A stretch of 51,211 bases of DNA from Patescibacteria group bacterium (GTDB taxonomy: Bacteria > Patescibacteriota > Microgenomatia > UBA12405), in the NCBI GenBank assembly GCA_018902845.1, contig JAHIPV010000023.1, forward strand, positions 1-51,211, in the 5' to 3' direction. Shown here piece after piece: positions 1-9,300 of the stretch. Under the pieces are notes generated by a model. That model did not search any database. It was not told where the DNA came from and worked only from the letters and a program-made list of their open reading frames with translations. Position 1 is the first letter of the stretch. Each line of letters starts with the position of its first letter. Made by a program: the position numbers and the translations under genes.

Positions 1-287
1 ACGGCCATTACAAAACAAACAACCGATAATGCGAGAAGAAAGGACTGATTTTTTTTCATCCGAAAATTGTAATCTAAACTTTTAGCCAAATCTATGAGCA
101 AAACTATTCGAAAAAAGCACACTTTTCTTTACTTAAGCCAACTTATTCAATTCCAGCCAACAGTCAAAATATAAATATAGACAAAAATTCAATTACTCAA
201 CTAATCAACAAAATTTCCCTTTATCCATTCTTTAAATTTCATTTTTATATTCCCGTTCTCTTTATAGTCATATTTTTCTTCCTATTT

Positions 288-575
288 TTGGCCATAAGTG
301 TCAGCAAATATTCCATTGTTTTTATTTACTCAATTATTCTATTTATAACTATCACGGTTTTATACAAAAAATCATCTCAAACTAAATCTATTCTCAACTT
401 TTCCAAAACTACACAACTCACTATTCATTCAAGTACTCCCATAATACTCGCCTCTGACATATTCGGTTATTTCAATATTCAAATATCATCTTTTCTCAAA
501 TTGGCTACTTTTATCGTTTGGAGCCTGCTTTGCATCAGCCACCTCAATCCACCCTCTCGTTCTTCTAACTCTTAA
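288..575 (+). CDS. hypothetical membrane protein, probably the C-terminal part of a longer or degraded ORF
   Basis: ORF track; hydrophobic segments; non-ATG start and upstream sequence also looks coding-like. Confidence 0.3.
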   Translation: MAISVSKYSIVFIYSIILFITITVLYKKSSQTKSILNFSKTTQLTIHSSTPIILASDIFGYFNIQISSFLKLATFIVWSLLCISHLNPPSRSSNS

Positions 576-805
576 TCCCTCTTCTCGTCATTCTGATCAC
601 CCGCAGGGGGAGAAGAATCTAGTCAAGCTTTTTTTCGTCATTCTAAGTAAGTCTTACGACCGAAGAATCTAGCCAAACGTTATTCTTAATTTTTAATTTA
701 ATCAATACTTTATTTCAATCTCTTAATCTCATAGTATTTTCCAAAAGACTTGACATACTTATAATTCATGTTACAATACCCCATAATAATTTATTTGATA
801 CAAAT

Positions 806-1420
806 ATGAAAAAATTAAAACTATTCACATTGGCTCTATTATCCGCCTTCTCACTTTTAGCCATTAAACCGGTCTTGGCACAATATACCCAAGAAGAAGA
901 AGTTAATCAAATTGTTGTCGATAAAACCATCAAAGGCCTAGATCAATCAGAATGGAAAGATAACTATTCATCTTCAGACATGATCTTTAAACCAGGCGAT
1001 CAATTTGAATTTAGGATTATAGTAAAAAACACCGGTAACAGAAATCTTACTTGGATTGATGTCAAAGATTCTCTTCCCTCTTCACTTGACTATATCTTTG
1101 GTCGTGGTGATTACAATGCTCATGTTGTTTCTTGGCAAATCCCCGAAATAAAACCCGGAGAAGACCAAGTAACTATCATAAGAGTCAAAGTAAACAGCGC
1201 TATCCCGGTAGAACTAAAAGAATGGTTTAATCAAGTTGATGCCACAGCTGAATCAGGTGCTTCAGATTCTGATATTTCAGCCTTTTGGACTGCAGAAGGC
1301 ACAAGTCAAAATCTGCTTCCTGTAACCGGTCCTGTCAATCAAATAGTTGTAGGAACCCTTATAAGCCTAAGCTTATTGGGTGTAGTAGCTATTTCCAGAA
1401 AATACGCCAGAGGTTACTAA
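806..1420 (+). CDS. secreted DUF11-like repeat protein with C-terminal LPXTG sorting signal
   Basis: N-terminal signal peptide (MKKLKLFTLALLSAFSLLAIKPVLAQ), DUF11-like text (FEFRIIVKNTGNRNLTWIDVKDSLPSSLDYI), C-terminal LPVTG + hydrophobic helix + RKYARGY. Confidence 0.75.
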   Translation: MKKLKLFTLALLSAFSLLAIKPVLAQYTQEEEVNQIVVDKTIKGLDQSEWKDNYSSSDMIFKPGDQFEFRIIVKNTGNRNLTWIDVKDSLPSSLDYIFGRGDYNAHVVSWQIPEIKPGEDQVTIIRVKVNSAIPVELKEWFNQVDATAESGASDSDISAFWTAEGTSQNLLPVTGPVNQIVVGTLISLSLLGVVAISRKYARGY

Positions 1421-1438
1421 ACAAAACACCTTCTTAGC

Positions 1439-1467
1439 AAAAAATCCCCGTCAGGGGATTTTTTTTA
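1439..1467 (+). terminator. Rho-independent terminator after the LPXTG protein
   Basis: AAAAAATCCCC-GTCA-GGGGATTTTTTTT hairpin plus T-tract just after the stop at 1420. Confidence 0.85.
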
Positions 1468-1476
1468 TCCCATAAC

Positions 1477-1505
1477 TTGACATTACCATCCTCCTAATAT
1501 ATAAT
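1477..1505 (+). promoter_or_regulatory. consensus sigma70-type promoter
   Basis: TTGACA (1477-1482), 17-nt spacer, TATAAT (1500-1505). Confidence 0.7.
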
Positions 1506-1511
1506 ATAGGT

Positions 1512-1583
1512 TATAATAAGCAAAGGAGAATGGGATGTAAGATTCTTATGATTAGTACATCCCTTCTCCTTTGCTTATTTTTT
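1512..1583 (+). ncRNA. candidate hairpin small RNA (or stand-alone terminator hairpin)
   Basis: Inverted repeat AATAAGCAAAGGAGAATGGGATGTA / TACATCCCTTCTCCTTTGCTTATT followed by T7, directly downstream of the consensus promoter. Confidence 0.5.
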
Positions 1584-1855
1584 TATTCAAAACCAACCAC
1601 AAGTCTAGTATCCAAGGCCACGGCCAACTTTTTCAAAAACCTCAAAGTTGGACTCACACCACCAGATTCAAACCTAGACAAAGCTGATTGTGTTGTACCT
1701 ACTTTCTCTGCCAAGTCTTTTTGACTCAAACATTTTTTCTGTCTTAACTCAATCATTTCATCAATTAATTTATACTCAAGCTCTAGCCCATCATAAATTC
1801 TTTTTACCTCTTTATCAGCCAAAATTTTATTTTTAATTCTCTTCCAGTTATTCAT
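1583..1855 (-). CDS. XRE-family helix-turn-helix protein (HigA-like, no adjacent toxin seen)
   Basis: LRQKKCLSQKDLAEKVGTTQSALSRFESGGVSPTLRFLKKLAVAL is a typical HTH_3 segment. Confidence 0.8.
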   Translation of the reverse strand: MNNWKRIKNKILADKEVKRIYDGLELEYKLIDEMIELRQKKCLSQKDLAEKVGTTQSALSRFESGGVSPTLRFLKKLAVALDTRLVVGFE

Positions 1856-2183
1856 AATCTCAGTATAGCATCTTTGCTATATTCTTTTCAACCTATCAAA
1901 AGCTTTTTTTAATTCTTTCTTTGCCGATCGAAAGATCTACCCAAGCATGTTTTATTTTTTGTATTAGTTTTCAATTCGCCCGCCCGCTTGACTGCTTTAG
2001 CTGTCAACAGGTAATTTTATATTTTTGTATTAGTTCCTATTCATAAATCATTTTCTTCGTTTTCATTTCCAGTTATCTAATAATCCAGTTATCTAGTTAT
2101 CCAAACATCCCTATAACTTGCTTTTTATATCTTTTCATGTATAATATAGGACATTAATAAGTAAATCACTTATTAAGCGCTCC

Positions 2184-2226
2184 GTCATCCTGAGTGATCC
2201 GCCAACCGGCGGAGACCGAAGGATCT
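2184..2226. repeat. dispersed palindromic repeat, GTCATCCTGAG...CGAAGGATCT family
   Basis: gtcatcctgagtgatccgccaaccggcggagaccgaaggatct; near-identical copy at 50300. Confidence 0.8.
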
Positions 2227-2458
2227 AGCGAAGCGTAAAAATATATTAAAACCAAATCCGGAAATAAGCTTTCGGCCAAAGTTTTAATACCTGTCCTTCG
2301 TAGCTCTCTGAGCATAGGAGGATAAGTTCTTTAACAATTTGCTTGCTTAATCTCTTAAAGAGATGTGTGTAATTTCGTATTTGATACGGTAACAACCTGT
2401 CATTGCGAGGAGTCCAACGACGTGGCAATCCCGTAGGAACAAGAAACATACTACAGCC

Positions 2459-2520
2459 GGGAATATGAAACTTCGTGTACTAATTTTCAATAATCAGTAT
2501 ACAAAGTTTCATATTTACCC
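2459..2520 (+). other. long imperfect hairpin upstream of the lipoprotein gene
   Basis: gggaatatgaaacttcgtgtac ... gtatacaaagtttcatatttaccc inverted repeat. Confidence 0.6.
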
Positions 2521-2582
2521 GCAAAAACTGTATATCGTTTCGTTCAGGGCATCAAGCCCACTATCGGACAAAGGAGGAAAAA

Positions 2583-3296
2583 ATGTCCACCAAGAAATTC
2601 CGCACCATCAGTATCCTGTTCATCTTGGCAATCCTTGTCACAGGATGCCAAAATCCCCAGGCCAAAAAGGCTGGGGTGTGGTACGCTCCCTGGACGTGGG
2701 GAGACCACACACTCGAGGAATCGTTGGAAACCGGATGCGCAGGTGGCGCCACATCCACAATCATCAAGGGCTCAACCTACCCCTGCCCAGCTACCGAAGA
2801 ACCGGCCGACTCCGAAGCCCCCGTGGCCCCCACCGACGTCCCGCTCGACCCCACGGCCGTCCCCGAAGAACCCGCTGAAGAGCTCCCCAACGACGAGTCC
2901 ACTATCTGCCAAGGTGAAGGCATGTGGTCTGCTGCCGGTGAAGCTCCCCAAACACTCGACGAAGCCGCCGAAATTCTAGGTGTCAACGATTCCATCAAGC
3001 GCTACATGACACCGCTTTACCCAGAACCCGGCGACGACACCGTCATTGGATGGGTCATCGGCACCAAAGCTACCGAATCCGAAGGGCGCACTTTCAGTGC
3101 CAACATACCAGCCTGCACTACCGTAGACTATGATCCCGATGTCAGCGAGTTAACCGGCAACAGCCACTGGACAGTTGAGTTCACCCCAGACTGGCAAAGA
3201 GCGCTCATGGCTCAAAACGGCGAACTGGCCAGCATCAAAATCACTGTCTATTGGACACCCGGCGACCCTGGTGACGGCACCATCGTCAGCGAGTAG
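2583..3296 (+). CDS. GC-rich lipoprotein with Pro/Glu-rich linker
   Basis: Lipobox LVTGC after a hydrophobic signal; aaaggagg SD 5' of ATG; GC content visibly much higher than flanks. Confidence 0.8.
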   Translation: MSTKKFRTISILFILAILVTGCQNPQAKKAGVWYAPWTWGDHTLEESLETGCAGGATSTIIKGSTYPCPATEEPADSEAPVAPTDVPLDPTAVPEEPAEELPNDESTICQGEGMWSAAGEAPQTLDEAAEILGVNDSIKRYMTPLYPEPGDDTVIGWVIGTKATESEGRTFSANIPACTTVDYDPDVSELTGNSHWTVEFTPDWQRALMAQNGELASIKITVYWTPGDPGDGTIVSE

Positions 3297-3315
3297 CTCG
3301 ACAACAATCTTTCAG

Positions 3316-3348
3316 CAAGACGAAGGGCCTAAGGAACCCTTCGTCTTG
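3316..3348 (+). terminator. strong hairpin 3' of the lipoprotein gene
   Basis: CAAGACGAAGGG-cctaaggaa-CCCTTCGTCTTG; no clear T-tract, so terminator function uncertain. Confidence 0.45.
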
Positions 3349-3412
3349 CCCCTCCGGGGGGCTACTCCGGACACACACACACAAAACAAAAAGAGAGAAA
3401 AGCAAGCAAATT

Positions 3413-3481
3413 AGACGTTCGTCCGATCAATCGGACCTGATGAGTCTGCCTCTGAAAAATTCAGAGACAACGAAAACGTCT
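3413..3481 (+). ncRNA. type III hammerhead ribozyme
   Basis: Stem III AGACGTT/AACGTCT; C17 at 3420; stem I GTCCGAT-ca-ATCGGAC; core CTGATGA (3437-3443); stem II CTCTGAA/TTCAGAG with internal loop; GAA(A) at 3472-3475. Confidence 0.88.
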
Positions 3482-3501
3482 GTCAATCTAAAAACTAATA
3501 T

Positions 3502-3529
3502 TTCAACCCCGCCCTTGCGGGGTTGAAAA
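3502..3529 (+). other. perfect 12-bp GC-rich hairpin after the ribozyme
   Basis: TTTCAACCCCGC-CCTT-GCGGGGTTGAAA, no T-tract. Confidence 0.6.
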
Positions 3530-3540
3530 CTAAACAAACC

Positions 3541-4296
3541 ATGATAACTATAAATTTCGTCATACCAGCTTACAACGAACAAAAGCGTCTTGAAAAAACT
3601 TTCAAAGCCTTAAATTCTTTTCGTCCCTCAAAAGACATCAAAATCACTAAAGTCATCTTTATCAATGACGGTTCTACCGATTCCACTCTCAAAATCTTAA
3701 AAAACACCAAACTTAAATTCTCAAAAAAAATCATTTCTTATTCCCAAAACCAAGGAAAAGGCTATGCCATAAAACAAGGTTTCTTGTCAGCCAATGCCGA
3801 TTATGCTCTCTTTTTTGACACTGATATGTCAACACCCATATCAGAGCTAAAAAAAATACTACCTCTCCTAAAACAAAACATCCCCGTCATTATAGGTACT
3901 CGCAAAAACGGTCAATCTACCGTCACCACTCCTCAGCCAATCTATCGCCAAATCCTGGGTCGCTGTTTCACTTATCTTTCAAATATTATTTTAAACACCT
4001 GGGTTACTGATTTTACTTGTGGTTTTAAAGCTTTTTCTCGGCAGGCCTATCAATCAATCGCGCCATTAATGACTATCAATGGCTGGAGTTTTGATTCAGA
4101 AATTCTTTTTCTAGCCAACAAACTAAATTTTAAAATTCAGGAAAAAGCATTAATTTGGGGTAATGAAGCCAACACAAAGGTTGACCTAAAAAAAGATATC
4201 TTCATATCTTTAATTGAACTTTTCAAAATCCGCATTAATCATAGTAGCCCTCTCACCTTGCCATACTTAAAACTGGCCCAAGCTAGTGTAAACTAA
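3541..4296 (+). CDS. family 2 glycosyltransferase (dolichyl-phosphate sugar synthase-like)
   Basis: NFVIPAYNEQKRLEKT, INDGSTDST, FFDTDMSTP; ATG 3541 preferred over TTG 3523. Confidence 0.85.
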   Translation: MITINFVIPAYNEQKRLEKTFKALNSFRPSKDIKITKVIFINDGSTDSTLKILKNTKLKFSKKIISYSQNQGKGYAIKQGFLSANADYALFFDTDMSTPISELKKILPLLKQNIPVIIGTRKNGQSTVTTPQPIYRQILGRCFTYLSNIILNTWVTDFTCGFKAFSRQAYQSIAPLMTINGWSFDSEILFLANKLNFKIQEKALIWGNEANTKVDLKKDIFISLIELFKIRINHSSPLTLPYLKLAQASVN

Positions 4297-4303
4297 ATCA
4301 TAA

Positions 4304-5563
4304 ATGAAATATGATTTAATCGTTATCGCAAGCTACCCCCCACAAAACCAAATTCACGGCAAAGGCACAGTCGGCGTCGCTTCTTATACCAAAAACACCC
4401 TGCTTTCTATTTCTAAAACCGCCAAAAAAACACCAAAAATTCTCGTTCTCGCCGAAAAACTCCTTAATCAGAAAATAAAATACCAAGAAAAAAACATTAC
4501 CATCATCCGTTGCTGGCAAAGAAATTCTTTTTTCGCCTATTTTCAAATACTAAAACAAATTAATACCCACCAAGCCAGCAATATTCTCATTGAGTTTGAA
4601 ATGGCCATGTTTGGTAATCCAATTCTAAACAGCCTCTTACCCTTACTACTTCTTTTCCTAAAAATTAAAAACAAAAAAACTACTATTGTTCTCCACCAAA
4701 TAGTTTTAGATTTTAACAAAATCAGCGGTCACATCGGTCAAAAACAAAACAGTTCCTTAAATTATCTTCTCTCTTTTCTTTCAAAAATCTTTTATAAACT
4801 TATAATCAGTTTTTCTTCTCAAATTATAGTTTTTGAAAGGTTTCTAAAAGACAAACTGGCCACAATAGCTAACCCCAAAAAAATCATTATTATCCCACAC
4901 GGAGTCGAACCTAAAAATATAAAAACCAATACTAAAACTGTCTCACAGCAACTCAACATCTCTTCAAAAGACTTCGTTATTACTACTTTCGGTTTTCTAG
5001 CTTGGTACAAAGGCACTGATTGGCTAGCCAAAACAATGAGTAACTATCTGGACAAATTTCCAAACTCAAACCTCAAATTAGTCATTGCCGGCGGACCAAA
5101 TCCAAACCACCTTGACAAACCTTTTTATCAAAACTTCATCAAAAATCTAAAAAAACTAACCCAAAAACATCCAAAAAACATAATAATCACCAACTTTGTA
5201 GACGAAAAAGACATTGCCTCTTATTACTCTCTGTCTCACTTGATTGTTCTCCCTTATCGCACCGGCATGTCCTCTTCCGGACCTCTTTCTTTGGCCTTTA
5301 CTCATCGCAAGGCCTTTTTACTTTCAAAACCCATTTCTCCAATTCTAGGCACTAAAGACATCGACTCATCACTAAAAAAACTAAACCTGAATAATAAAGA
5401 TATTACCTTCAATCTGTCTTCGCAAGATTTTATCACCAAAGTCAAACAACTTAAAAAAAATCCATCTAAATTAGACTTACTTTCCAAACTAAGCCAACTT
5501 GTCTATCGCCAGCGTCTATGGACAAACATAGCCAAGCAATACATTCAAATATTAAATATATAA
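4304..5563 (+). CDS. family 4 glycosyltransferase
   Basis: GT-B pattern: IIIPHGV, ITTFGFLAWYKGTDWLAK, VIAGGPNP, LIVLPYRTGMSSSGPLSLAF. Confidence 0.8.
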   Translation: MKYDLIVIASYPPQNQIHGKGTVGVASYTKNTLLSISKTAKKTPKILVLAEKLLNQKIKYQEKNITIIRCWQRNSFFAYFQILKQINTHQASNILIEFEMAMFGNPILNSLLPLLLLFLKIKNKKTTIVLHQIVLDFNKISGHIGQKQNSSLNYLLSFLSKIFYKLIISFSSQIIVFERFLKDKLATIANPKKIIIIPHGVEPKNIKTNTKTVSQQLNISSKDFVITTFGFLAWYKGTDWLAKTMSNYLDKFPNSNLKLVIAGGPNPNHLDKPFYQNFIKNLKKLTQKHPKNIIITNFVDEKDIASYYSLSHLIVLPYRTGMSSSGPLSLAFTHRKAFLLSKPISPILGTKDIDSSLKKLNLNNKDITFNLSSQDFITKVKQLKKNPSKLDLLSKLSQLVYRQRLWTNIAKQYIQILNI

Positions 5564-5570
5564 TTAGTTA

Positions 5571-8500
5571 ATGCCCCTTAAGTTTTTCAAAAAACATTGG
5601 CCAATCTTTTTTTTAAGCGCAACTCTCGTTGTTCTCTTTTATAAAAATTACACACCAAACACATGGCTTCTGGGTTGGGATAACTTGCAGATAGAACTAA
5701 ATCCCCTGTTAAATATAAAACGTTCTCTTTTATCTGTCTGGCAAGAATACCAAGGCTTAGGACTTTTAACCGGCATGGCCCACGCTTCTGACCTACCAAG
5801 GCAAATCTTCGTTCTACTTATCTCTTTCTTTCTACCACAACATTTTATTCGCTATTTTTACCACTTTCTTATGATAGCTTTAGCTACTTTTGGCTCATAC
5901 TCTCTAACAAAATACATCCTAAAAGAAAACAAATCTCAAAAAATCACACCCGTTATCAGTAGTCTTTTCTATCTTCTCAATTTTGGCACCATTCAATATC
6001 TAAATCTGCCATTCGAACCATATTCTACTTTTTTCGCCGCATTTCCCTGGCTTCTTCTTGTCATTTTTAAATTATTAAAAAAACCAAACAAAAAAACATG
6101 GCTAAATTTTATTATTATCCATTTTTTAAGTATCCCCAGTTTTTATGTCCAAACAATTTTTCTTGTTTACAGCATCTGCCTTTGTCTAATCTTGTTGGCT
6201 CATTCATACAAAAAAAATCTACCCAAACAATTCAAATTCAAATCTAAAATATTAATTACCATCTTCTTAATTAATTCGTTTTGGTTATTGCCAAATATTT
6301 ACTTCACGCTAACTCAAATCAATACAACCCAAAACGCCTTTGCTAACAAAATTATTACAGACCAATTTATCGAAGAAAACAAAAAACACGGCCATCTAAA
6401 AGATTTTGCACTGTTGATAGAACCATATTACGATCAACAAAATAATCACAAACAAAACAATTCATACCTGCTTCCAATTTGGCACAAACATCTTGACCAA
6501 ACAACAATCCAATTCATAGGCTACATCCTCTTTATTATCTCTGTTTTGGGCTTATTTACCAAAAATAAACACAAAAAATACTTTACCCATATCCTTCTTT
6601 TTACATCAATCGGCTTACTTTCCACAACCTTTCCATTTAAATATATAAATTCACTCTTTCTTTCAATTCCTATTTTAAAACAAATCTTTAGGAATTCTTT
6701 CACCAAGCTTTTAATCCCCACAACCCTTTCACTATCAATACTCCTTGGCCTCTCAATAAATCAAATAAAAATACCAAAAAAAATAAAAAACTATCTATAC
6801 ATCCTTCTGGTTCTTTTAATATTTATATTTTCTTGGCCATCGTTTAAAGGATATTATTTCAATCCAAAAATGCGTTTATCCCTTCCTTCTCAATACCTAC
6901 ACCTCACAGATTTCTTCAAAACCCAGCCCAAAACCTCCCGCATCATGAATTTACCACTAAGCAATTTTTGGGGTTGGCACGATTGGCGCTGGGGACAAAA
7001 AGGTTCCGGTTTTCTTTGGTACGGAATCGAGCAACCGATTCTAGACAGGGCTTTTGATGTCTGGAATTTAAAAAACGAGCAATATTATTGGGAATTGTCT
7101 TATGCTCTCCAAAAAGAAGATTTAAGTCTTTTTGAAAATATTTTACAAAAATACAACATTTCCTATGTTCTTGTTGACAACAATATCTTTTTTCCATCCA
7201 ATAAAGAATTTTCAAAAATTCATACTCAAACCGAAAAACTTATTAACAGATCAAACAACCTCAAACTAATGTTCGAAGTTGGTAAAATTACCGTTTATAA
7301 ATACTTGCCAACCAAAAGTTCAATTTATGTCACCAATAACCTAACCACAACCCAAAACTTCAACGGCTTTATTAACGCTGATCCTGTTTTTGGTAACTAC
7401 GGTGACTATACGTTTTCATCTTCACCTCAAGTCATATATCCATTTACCAATCTTTTTACCAATAGATTACCCTCAGAATTTCCCTACAACGTCTCCGTCC
7501 AAAACAACAATATTGTCATAGAAAAACCGAACTTCCACTCTACCATTCCAATCAATCAACAAATCCCACTAACCATCAGTCCCCCTACAGACATCATTCT
7601 GAACTCGTTTCAGAATCCCATTGTTACTACAAGCCTTCAAGACACCATAAATATCCCCGTCTCCGAATTTATCAACCCTCATCTCTGCGCACCCCAAAAC
7701 CAAAACAGCAAATTCAGTTCAGAAATCAAAGATGACACCCTAACTCTTTCCGCCACCGGCACCGCTCTCTGTATTGATTGGCAAAACTACGATTTCTTCA
7801 AACAATTTAAACAACCAAAAATTATTAACCTTTCTTTTGATTACAAATCCATCTCGGATGAGTGGCCCAAATCCTGTTTTTGGAATGGAACCAAATGTTT
7901 AAACAACAAGGATCTTCCCAACTCAGGCTTTAATAATACTTGGAAATACTATAGCGAAACTTCTTATTTCGATCCAATAACCGATCAAAACACAGTTTTG
8001 AGCTTAATAATTGATTCCACTTACGATTCAAAAGATCACCAGATCTCTTACAAAAACGTTACAATGCAAATATTCGACAGTCCTAATAATACAAGCAAAC
8101 CTCAAGACTATTTCTCAATAACAAAGGATAACAATACTCTCACAGCCACTATTCCCTCAAACAATCTTTCTAACAATCTCATACAATCCAACCTCTTTCA
8201 TTTACAACCTCAAAATTGCAACTCAAAGACAGATGGATCATATTCTCGCCAGATTTTGAAAGAAAACAACAACTCTTTTATCCGTCTTTCCTCCATTAAT
8301 AACAATTCTTGTATCACATTTCCATTTCCCAACCTTCCTCTTAATCAATCATACCTAATCAAACTCACCTACCGTCATCAAAAAGGTTATCCACTACTTA
8401 CATATGCTTACAGTGACAACCAAAATTACAAATACTTCGAAACAAAATTGGAAAAACAAAAAAATTGGCAAACTGCTTGGTTTGTTATTCCTGCCTTTGA

Positions 8501-8984
8501 TAACTCAAATCACCGTCAAGGCTTGGGAATTTCTTTCAATAATAAATCTTTTAACCAATTTGAATCAATAAACGACATTCAATCAATCCAGATTTATCCT
8601 TTTCCCTATGATCAACTGTTAAACTATAAAATTACACCTGACACAAACCCGTCAGTCCCCTCCACTTCTACTCGCACTTATCTCCCATCCATCTCCAACA
8701 TTTTTTATTACAAAACAAAACTCCGACTCAATCCTCTAACACCCCAAAGCACTATAGTGCTAAATCAATCCTTCGACTCCGGCTGGATCGCTTTCTATTT
8801 CAACGGCATCAAGCCTGTTTTTCTAAAAAATCACATTTTAGTCAACAACTGGGCTAATGGCTGGAATATTGATAATATTCCACAAAATGCTAATCTCTAC
8901 ATCTTCTTCTGGCCCCAACTTTTGGAATTCCTCGGCTTCGCCCTCCTCATCCCCGTTTTCATTTATATTTTCAAATCACTCTAA
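5571..8984 (+). CDS. large multi-pass membrane protein, YfhO/GT-C glycosyltransferase-like
   Basis: Many N-terminal TM segments, extracellular region, NQSFDSGWIAFYFNG near C-terminal TM helix. Confidence 0.6.
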   Translation: MPLKFFKKHWPIFFLSATLVVLFYKNYTPNTWLLGWDNLQIELNPLLNIKRSLLSVWQEYQGLGLLTGMAHASDLPRQIFVLLISFFLPQHFIRYFYHFLMIALATFGSYSLTKYILKENKSQKITPVISSLFYLLNFGTIQYLNLPFEPYSTFFAAFPWLLLVIFKLLKKPNKKTWLNFIIIHFLSIPSFYVQTIFLVYSICLCLILLAHSYKKNLPKQFKFKSKILITIFLINSFWLLPNIYFTLTQINTTQNAFANKIITDQFIEENKKHGHLKDFALLIEPYYDQQNNHKQNNSYLLPIWHKHLDQTTIQFIGYILFIISVLGLFTKNKHKKYFTHILLFTSIGLLSTTFPFKYINSLFLSIPILKQIFRNSFTKLLIPTTLSLSILLGLSINQIKIPKKIKNYLYILLVLLIFIFSWPSFKGYYFNPKMRLSLPSQYLHLTDFFKTQPKTSRIMNLPLSNFWGWHDWRWGQKGSGFLWYGIEQPILDRAFDVWNLKNEQYYWELSYALQKEDLSLFENILQKYNISYVLVDNNIFFPSNKEFSKIHTQTEKLINRSNNLKLMFEVGKITVYKYLPTKSSIYVTNNLTTTQNFNGFINADPVFGNYGDYTFSSSPQVIYPFTNLFTNRLPSEFPYNVSVQNNNIVIEKPNFHSTIPINQQIPLTISPPTDIILNSFQNPIVTTSLQDTINIPVSEFINPHLCAPQNQNSKFSSEIKDDTLTLSATGTALCIDWQNYDFFKQFKQPKIINLSFDYKSISDEWPKSCFWNGTKCLNNKDLPNSGFNNTWKYYSETSYFDPITDQNTVLSLIIDSTYDSKDHQISYKNVTMQIFDSPNNTSKPQDYFSITKDNNTLTATIPSNNLSNNLIQSNLFHLQPQNCNSKTDGSYSRQILKENNNSFIRLSSINNNSCITFPFPNLPLNQSYLIKLTYRHQKGYPLLTYAYSDNQNYKYFETKLEKQKNWQTAWFVIPAFDNSNHRQGLGISFNNKSFNQFESINDIQSIQIYPFPYDQLLNYKITPDTNPSVPSTSTRTYLPSISNIFYYKTKLRLNPLTPQSTIVLNQSFDSGWIAFYFNGIKPVFLKNHILVNNWANGWNIDNIPQNANLYIFFWPQLLEFLGFALLIPVFIYIFKSL
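7594..7619. repeat. dispersed palindromic repeat copy inside CDS
   Basis: tcattctgaactcgtttcagaatccc, translated in frame as ILNSFQNP. Confidence 0.6.
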
Positions 8985-9300
8985 CACCAGTCTTCTTCAC
9001 TTCCTGCGCTAAAGAATCATATTTATCATCAAATTGATCTAGTGAAAAAGAATGCGGCTCAATCAATCCACTAACCTTAGACGCCAAATAAAACAATTTT
9101 GCCATTTCAGCAATTCTATCTTTTCCAAAATCACTCGAAACCACAGAAACATCTAAATCGCTCCATTTGTGACCACCACCTCTTATTCGTGATCCAAACA
9201 AATACAACCCATCAACACTGATACCCTCATTTTCAATCAACTTAGCATATTTTTTTGCAATATCAATATATTTCTTTTTTATCATCTTACAATTCCCCAA
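8971..9300 (-). CDS. MNT-type nucleotidyltransferase
   Basis: GSRIRGGGHKWSDLD = GSX10DXD motif; overlaps HEPN gene. Confidence 0.85.
   Translation of the reverse strand: MGNCKMIKKKYIDIAKKYAKLIENEGISVDGLYLFGSRIRGGGHKWSDLDVSVVSSDFGKDRIAEMAKLFYLASKVSGLIEPHSFSLDQFDDKYDSLAQEVKKTGVRVI

Noticed and set aside
2246-2449. ORF 2246-2449 (-)
   Set aside because: Largely overlaps a dispersed repeat and noncoding leader; no credible protein features
2465-2998. ORFs 2465-2878 (+), 2635-2979 (+), 2561-2767 (-) and 2777-2998 (-)
   Set aside because: They are alternate frames of the GC-rich lipoprotein gene, which has the SD, signal peptide and lipobox; high GC creates spurious open frames
3502-3529. 12-bp hairpin after the ribozyme as a Rho-independent terminator
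   Set aside because: Strong stem but no downstream T-tract; recorded only as a hairpin
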